This document shows positions 60,264 to 64,000 of a stretch of DNA of 64,000 bases, piece by piece. The notes below the pieces were generated by a model that made no database searches, was not told where the DNA came from, and was given only the letters and a program-made list of their open reading frames with translations. Each line of letters starts with the position of its first letter. The first letter of the stretch is position 1. A program made the translations under genes and the position numbers. The stretch spans positions 62,001 to 126,000 of the forward strand of contig NZ_CP138991.1 in assembly GCF_044594925.1 (NCBI RefSeq). Reading direction: 5' to 3'. The DNA is from Maribacter sp044594925. GTDB taxonomy: Bacteria > Bacteroidota > Bacteroidia > Flavobacteriales > Flavobacteriaceae.

Positions 60264-61241
60264 TTGAAAATAGTAGAACAAATAAAGGAACCGGTACGTA
60301 AGGAAATGGATCTATTCGAATCCAAATTCCGAGATGCAATGAGTTCTAAAGTTGCCCTGCTCAATAGGATAACCCACTACATTGTAAACCGCAAAGGAAA
60401 ACAGATGCGCCCCATGTTCGTTTTTCTAACCGCTAAACTACTTCATAATGGCGAAATCAACGAGCGCACCTATAGAGGGGCTTCCGTGATAGAGTTAATT
60501 CATACCGCAACCTTAGTACATGACGATGTAGTAGATGAGAGTAATAAACGTCGCGGCTTTTTCTCCATTAATGCACTTTGGAAAAACAAAATCGCGGTGT
60601 TGGTAGGCGATTACTTATTATCTAAAGGACTTTTATTATCCATTGATAATGGCGATTTTGACCTACTCCGTATTATTTCCGTAGCAGTCAAGGAAATGAG
60701 CGAGGGCGAACTTTTACAAATTGAAAAGGCGCGTAGATTAGATATTACGGAGGATGTTTATTACGATATTATCCGGCAAAAAACAGCAACATTAATTGCT
60801 GCCTGTTGCAGTCTGGGTGCATGTTCCGTTAAGCCAGAAAGTAAGGATGTAGAAGTATTTCGGAAATTTGGAGAGTTATGTGGCATGGCCTTTCAAATTA
60901 AGGACGACCTTTTTGATTATGGAAATGAGCGTATTGGAAAACCTACAGGTATCGATATTAAGGAACAGAAAATGACGCTACCCTTGATCTATGCGTTGAA
61001 CCATTGCTCCAAAAAAGAAAAAAGCTGGGTCATCAATTCTATAAAAAACCATAACAAGAACAAAAAACGGGTAAAAGAGGTCATTTCCTTTGTAAAGGAA
61101 AAAGGAGGTTTGGAGTATGCTGTAGAAAAAATGTTGGCCTTTAAAGACGAAGCACTTGAACTTTTAATGGCTTATCCAGAATCAGAATACAGAAGTGCTT
61201 TAGAGCTCATGGTAAACTACGTGGTAGATCGGGAAAAGTAA
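60264..61241 (+). CDS. Polyprenyl diphosphate synthase
   Basis: A trans-prenyltransferase building long isoprenoid chains, likely for menaquinone. 325 residues from the TTG at 60264 (KIVEQIKEPVRKEMDLFE, the usual family start). A TTG at 60243 would add 7 residues. Aspartate-rich motifs are HDDVVDES (FARM) and FQIKDDLFDYG (SARM). RKGKQMRPMFVFL and IELIHTATL are conserved. Chain length is not deducible by eye. Confidence 0.9.
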   Translation: MKIVEQIKEPVRKEMDLFESKFRDAMSSKVALLNRITHYIVNRKGKQMRPMFVFLTAKLLHNGEINERTYRGASVIELIHTATLVHDDVVDESNKRRGFFSINALWKNKIAVLVGDYLLSKGLLLSIDNGDFDLLRIISVAVKEMSEGELLQIEKARRLDITEDVYYDIIRQKTATLIAACCSLGACSVKPESKDVEVFRKFGELCGMAFQIKDDLFDYGNERIGKPTGIDIKEQKMTLPLIYALNHCSKKEKSWVINSIKNHNKNKKRVKEVISFVKEKGGLEYAVEKMLAFKDEALELLMAYPESEYRSALELMVNYVVDREK

Positions 61242-61370
61242 TAACCGAGTTCGTATCCAAGATGATATATAAGTCAATTGTACTTCAGATTTTTTATTCG
61301 ATTTAAATTTATAATTATCGTATTGAAAATCAATAGGTTGTAATTTATTTTTATTTTTTTTGAAAGCGCA

Positions 61371-61398
61371 GGCAACCTTGGTCATAGTTTTTGCGTCT
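61371..61398 (+). promoter_or_regulatory. Candidate ECF-type promoter before the sigma factor gene
   Basis: GGCAACC (61371-61377) and CGTCT (61394-61398) are separated by 16 bases, the layout expected for an extracytoplasmic-function sigma promoter (-35 GGCAACC-like, -10 CGTCT-like). It lies 27 bases before the sigma gene, suggesting autoregulation. Confidence 0.5.
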
Positions 61399-61424
61399 CT
61401 ATTAATAGAAGACCAAATACAATT

Positions 61425-61988
61425 TTGAAAATTATACCACTATATAAAAACCAGAAACAGCTTATTAAGAAAGCGATTGCTGGCAATAAGGATGCGCAAC
61501 AGCGTTTGTATGCAAAACATGCACCTAAAATGCTTGGTGTTTGTAGACAGTATATCAAGGATATTCATTTTGCGGAAGATGTAATGGTTCAGGGCTTTTT
61601 AAAAATGTTCTTAAAACTGGACACCTTTAAGTTTCAGGGTAGTTTTGAAGGATGGGTGAGACGAATAATGATACGCGAAAGTATTTCGTATTTAAGAAAG
61701 CAACAGTTTGTGGTTTATGATGATGCCGTTTATGAACAAAATCAAAGCCAAGAAGTGTTACAACCAATGGATTTGGATACCGAGCATATTCAGCAATTAA
61801 TAGACGGTTTGCCTCAGGGGTATAAAATGGTATTTGTACTATTCACCATTGAAGGCTATAAGCATCAAGAAATTGCGGAGATGTTGGACATAAGTGAGAG
61901 TACGTCAAAATCGCAATTGTTCAAGGCCCGCAAAATATTACAGGAAAAATTACAACAACAAAATATCATAGGTTATGGAAACCGATAA
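61425..61988 (+). CDS. ECF-type RNA polymerase sigma factor
   Basis: 187 residues with sigma region 2 (QRLYAKHAPKMLGVCRQYIK, DIHFAEDVMVQGFLKMF, FEGWVRRIMIRESISYLRK) and region 4 helix-turn-helix (YKMVFVLFTIEGYKHQEIAE then MLDISESTSKSQLFKARKIL). TTG start is inferred from the family N-terminus and lack of a nearby ATG. It overlaps the next gene by 14 bases, a common arrangement for sigma/anti-sigma pairs, and has an ECF-like promoter upstream. The stimulus is unknown. Confidence 0.92.
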   Translation: MKIIPLYKNQKQLIKKAIAGNKDAQQRLYAKHAPKMLGVCRQYIKDIHFAEDVMVQGFLKMFLKLDTFKFQGSFEGWVRRIMIRESISYLRKQQFVVYDDAVYEQNQSQEVLQPMDLDTEHIQQLIDGLPQGYKMVFVLFTIEGYKHQEIAEMLDISESTSKSQLFKARKILQEKLQQQNIIGYGNR

Positions 61989-62733
61989 ATTTGAAAAACA
62001 TATTAAAACAAAGCTGAACGAGCGAGAAATAGCACCATCTGCTGAGGCATGGAATAAAATTTCAAAAGATTTAGCGGTCAGTACCCCTTCGAAAAAGCCT
62101 AATTATTTTTGGATTGGTATCGCTGCCAGTGTGTTAGTGTTACTTGGAACCAGTTTGTTTTATTTTAATGCTGTCTCCGGTGAAGAGCGTAATCCTATAG
62201 AAGTGGTGGAAAGCCCTGCTGAAAAGGTATTGAAAGAAGCCGATGTAGAGGATGTAATTACCGTAGAAAATGAGGAACGTATATCCATTGCTTTAGAAAC
62301 TACTATAGAAGAGGAAAAAGACAACACAGTTTCAATTGCTGGTACGGTAATATCCAGTGAAGAAGATAAACAGCCGATTGGCAATACGGATGTAATCTTT
62401 GAAACTCCCAGAAAAGAATTAAGGGATAGCGCTAAAACCATTTTAGTAGCGGAAAATATCCTCAACAGTAAAATAGCTGAAGTTGTGGCAAAAGTTGATG
62501 CCTTAGAATTATCCGACGCGGTAACGGATGCTGAGGTAGACTCCTTACTGCTTCAGGCTCAGCAAGATATTTTAAAAGAAAACCTTTTTAATACCGATAA
62601 TTCAGTCAATGCAATGGCATTATTAACCGAGGTCGAAGATGAACTTGATCAATCCTTCCGAGACCAAATTTTTGAGTCATTGAAAACCGGTTTTCTAAAG
62701 GTTAGGACTGCTGTCGCAGACCGTAATAATTAA
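61975..62733 (+). CDS. Probable anti-sigma factor (single-pass membrane protein)
   Basis: 252 residues. A cytoplasmic N-terminus (~1-42, with EIAPSAEAWNKISKDL, the usual start of flavobacterial anti-sigma-like proteins) precedes one membrane helix (YFWIGIAASVLVLLGTSLFYF, ~43-63). An acidic Glu/Val-rich periplasmic part follows with no recognised domain. Position overlapping the sigma gene is the main support. The function is inferred from context. The periplasmic portion may sense envelope state or contact the next gene's product. Confidence 0.72.
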   Translation: METDKFEKHIKTKLNEREIAPSAEAWNKISKDLAVSTPSKKPNYFWIGIAASVLVLLGTSLFYFNAVSGEERNPIEVVESPAEKVLKEADVEDVITVENEERISIALETTIEEEKDNTVSIAGTVISSEEDKQPIGNTDVIFETPRKELRDSAKTILVAENILNSKIAEVVAKVDALELSDAVTDAEVDSLLLQAQQDILKENLFNTDNSVNAMALLTEVEDELDQSFRDQIFESLKTGFLKVRTAVADRNN

Positions 62734-62845
62734 CCTAATTTCTTTTTTACGAGTGTATTTCCCTATCTAAAATAGAAGAGGGACAGGGAGGAGTTTATTC
62801 ATCAATTTTATCCGTCTAGGACGGTCAATCAAAAATCAAACTATT

Positions 62846-63937
62846 ATGAGAAAATTTACATTGTACTTAATGGCTTTATTATTAGCATTTTATGTTAATA
62901 ACATGGAAGCTCAAGAAGAAACTAATGAAAGTAAAACTACGCTCAAAATGTTGGAGAGTGCAAAGGAGAAAATCACTACCCAGGAAAAGGAAGCTTTAAA
63001 AAAGGAAGTGGAAAACATCAATCAGCGGCTGCAGAATGGTACCATAAGTAAAGAAGAAGCAAGTATACTGAAAGAAGAAGCTGCTAAGAAACGCGCCCTT
63101 AATATTGAAAATAGGATTGCCATTATCGATAATAAAATAAAGTTGGCAGAACGCAATGGGGACAACGTTTTAGAACTGGACACACTTAATTACTCTTCTC
63201 AAATAGAAATAGGTTTCGGTGGTAGGGATGGAGATGAGGAGCGTGTTTTTGGTATACGTTTTAAGGAAAATCCAGAAAGACGGAAGGTAATATATGATAG
63301 AAGGACATACTCAGATTTCTTTTTAGCGGTAGGTCTGAACAACGCAATAATCGATGGGCAATCTTTGGAGGATACTCCATATAGGGTGGGTGGTAGCCGA
63401 TTTTTTGAATTGGGTTGGCAATGGCGAACAAGGGTGTTTAAAAACACCAATTTTTTAAGACTTAACTATGGTGTCTCGTTTCAATTTAATGGGTTGAAGC
63501 CGAAAGGGAATCAATATTTTGTAGCAGGTGACGACGGACAGACCGAACTACAAGAATTTGAGTTTGATCTTAGGAAATCCAAACTTAGGATGGATAATCT
63601 AGTCTTTCCGTTACACTTAGAATTTGGACCCTCAAGGATCAAGGAGTCCGCGAACAAGATCCGTTATTCCTTACGTAATCAATTTCGATTCGGAATTGGT
63701 GGTTATGGTGGATTTAATCTAGGAACTCGTCAAAAATTGAAATACAACAGAAATGGTGAACGTGTAAAGGATAAATTAAAAAGGGGTTATAATACTTCAG
63801 GATTTGTTTATGGTCTTAGTGCTTATGCAGGTTTTGATGGGGTTCTATTATATGCGAAATATGATTTAAACCCCATATTTAAAGATGCCTTAGTGGAGCA
63901 AAGAAATATCTCACTTGGCCTTAGATTCGATTTGTAA
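62846..63937 (+). CDS. Exported outer-membrane barrel-like protein with coiled-coil N-terminus
   Basis: 363 residues. Signal peptide (RKFTLYLMALLLAFYVNNMEAQ), a Lys/Glu-rich helical stretch (~25-105) likely to form a coiled coil, then ~250 residues of alternating strands with aromatic ends (FFLAVGLNNAII, FFELGWQWRTRVF, FLRLNYGVSFQF, FRFGIGGYGGFNLG) and a C-terminal LGLRFDL, as in outer-membrane barrels. Function unknown. Location behind the ECF sigma/anti-sigma pair makes it a likely target or partner. Confidence 0.7.
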   Translation: MRKFTLYLMALLLAFYVNNMEAQEETNESKTTLKMLESAKEKITTQEKEALKKEVENINQRLQNGTISKEEASILKEEAAKKRALNIENRIAIIDNKIKLAERNGDNVLELDTLNYSSQIEIGFGGRDGDEERVFGIRFKENPERRKVIYDRRTYSDFFLAVGLNNAIIDGQSLEDTPYRVGGSRFFELGWQWRTRVFKNTNFLRLNYGVSFQFNGLKPKGNQYFVAGDDGQTELQEFEFDLRKSKLRMDNLVFPLHLEFGPSRIKESANKIRYSLRNQFRFGIGGYGGFNLGTRQKLKYNRNGERVKDKLKRGYNTSGFVYGLSAYAGFDGVLLYAKYDLNPIFKDALVEQRNISLGLRFDL

Positions 63938-63963
63938 ATCCGGTCTATTATTTATTTGAGTTC

Positions 63964-64000
63964 AAAGAGGTGAGCAGTGATACTGTTCGCCTTTTTCTTT
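63964..64000 (+). terminator. Terminator after the barrel protein gene
   Basis: AGGTGAGCAGT (63968-63978) pairs with ACTGTTCGCCT (63982-63992) over 11 pairs including G-U, followed by T-rich sequence at the window end. Confidence 0.8.

Noticed and set aside
1..64000. CRISPR array, tRNA, rRNA, prophage or insertion sequence
   Set aside because: No regularly spaced repeats, cloverleaf-like sequences, integrase or transposase were seen on reading through the window.

Overview
The window looks like chromosome of a marine-type Flavobacteriaceae bacterium (Bacteroidota). The grounds are AT-rich DNA, TAnnTTTG-type promoter boxes instead of sigma70 boxes, weak Shine-Dalgarno signals, and hallmark families: DUF5686, DUF3857 triplets, split metH, HEPN-tailed sulfite reductase, TonB-family protein and GIN-domain lipoprotein. 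The genus cannot be fixed from this sequence. A Maribacter/Zobellia-like relative is only a guess. I see no rRNA, tRNA, CRISPR array, prophage or insertion sequence.

Layout. 1-6.4 kb: the end of a DUF5686 outer-membrane protein, soluble and membrane pyrophosphatases side by side, a TonB-like protein, an App1-like phosphatase and a deoxynucleoside kinase. 6.6-8.0 kb: metK behind a SAM-II riboswitch. 8.1-14.1 kb: accessory exported enzymes (CocE-type hydrolase, sialidase), a DUF808 membrane protein and two unknown exported proteins. 14.2-20.4 kb: a SAM-I riboswitch, metY, a triple fusion MetX-aspartokinase-homoserine dehydrogenase, and metZ. 20.7-22.8 kb: periplasmic carbonic anhydrase and a sugar isomerase-like lipoprotein. 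23.0-31.0 kb: Rrf2 regulator and assimilatory sulfate reduction (DUF2061, cysH, cysD, cysN, sulfite reductase, siroheme methyltransferase, ferredoxin-NADP reductase). 32.6-38.3 kb: a second SAM-I riboswitch, split metH interrupted by a four-helix-bundle (S23-like) gene, and metF. 38.4-43.7 kb: envelope and exported proteins. 43.9-48.1 kb: a phenylalanine-type attenuator with a leader peptide, then pheA, an aminotransferase, tyrA and a DAHP synthase-chorismate mutase. 48.3-64 kb: rsgA, dtd, three tandem DUF3857 proteins, a MazG-like protein, aroA, queA, rlmN, a polyprenyl synthase and an ECF sigma/anti-sigma/outer-membrane protein module.

The unifying theme is sulfur, methionine and one-carbon metabolism: sulfate to sulfide, aspartate to O-acetylhomoserine to homocysteine, homocysteine to methionine, and methionine to SAM. 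Three SAM-sensing RNAs of two unrelated classes control it. In each of the three leaders, a segment downstream of the aptamer is complementary to the 5' edge of the same aptamer, which suggests a common switching design.

The most notable observations are: (1) a complete ribosome-mediated attenuator before pheA, including a 23-residue leader peptide with nine aromatic residues; (2) SAM-II and SAM-I riboswitches together, all with anti-aptamer segments; (3) dispersed repeats colonising the metH operon, bringing in an S23-like gene and encoding parts of both MetH proteins; (4) a shared roughly 40-bp element before both sulfate-assimilation units, next to an Rrf2 regulator gene; (5) the MetX-AK-HSD fusion.
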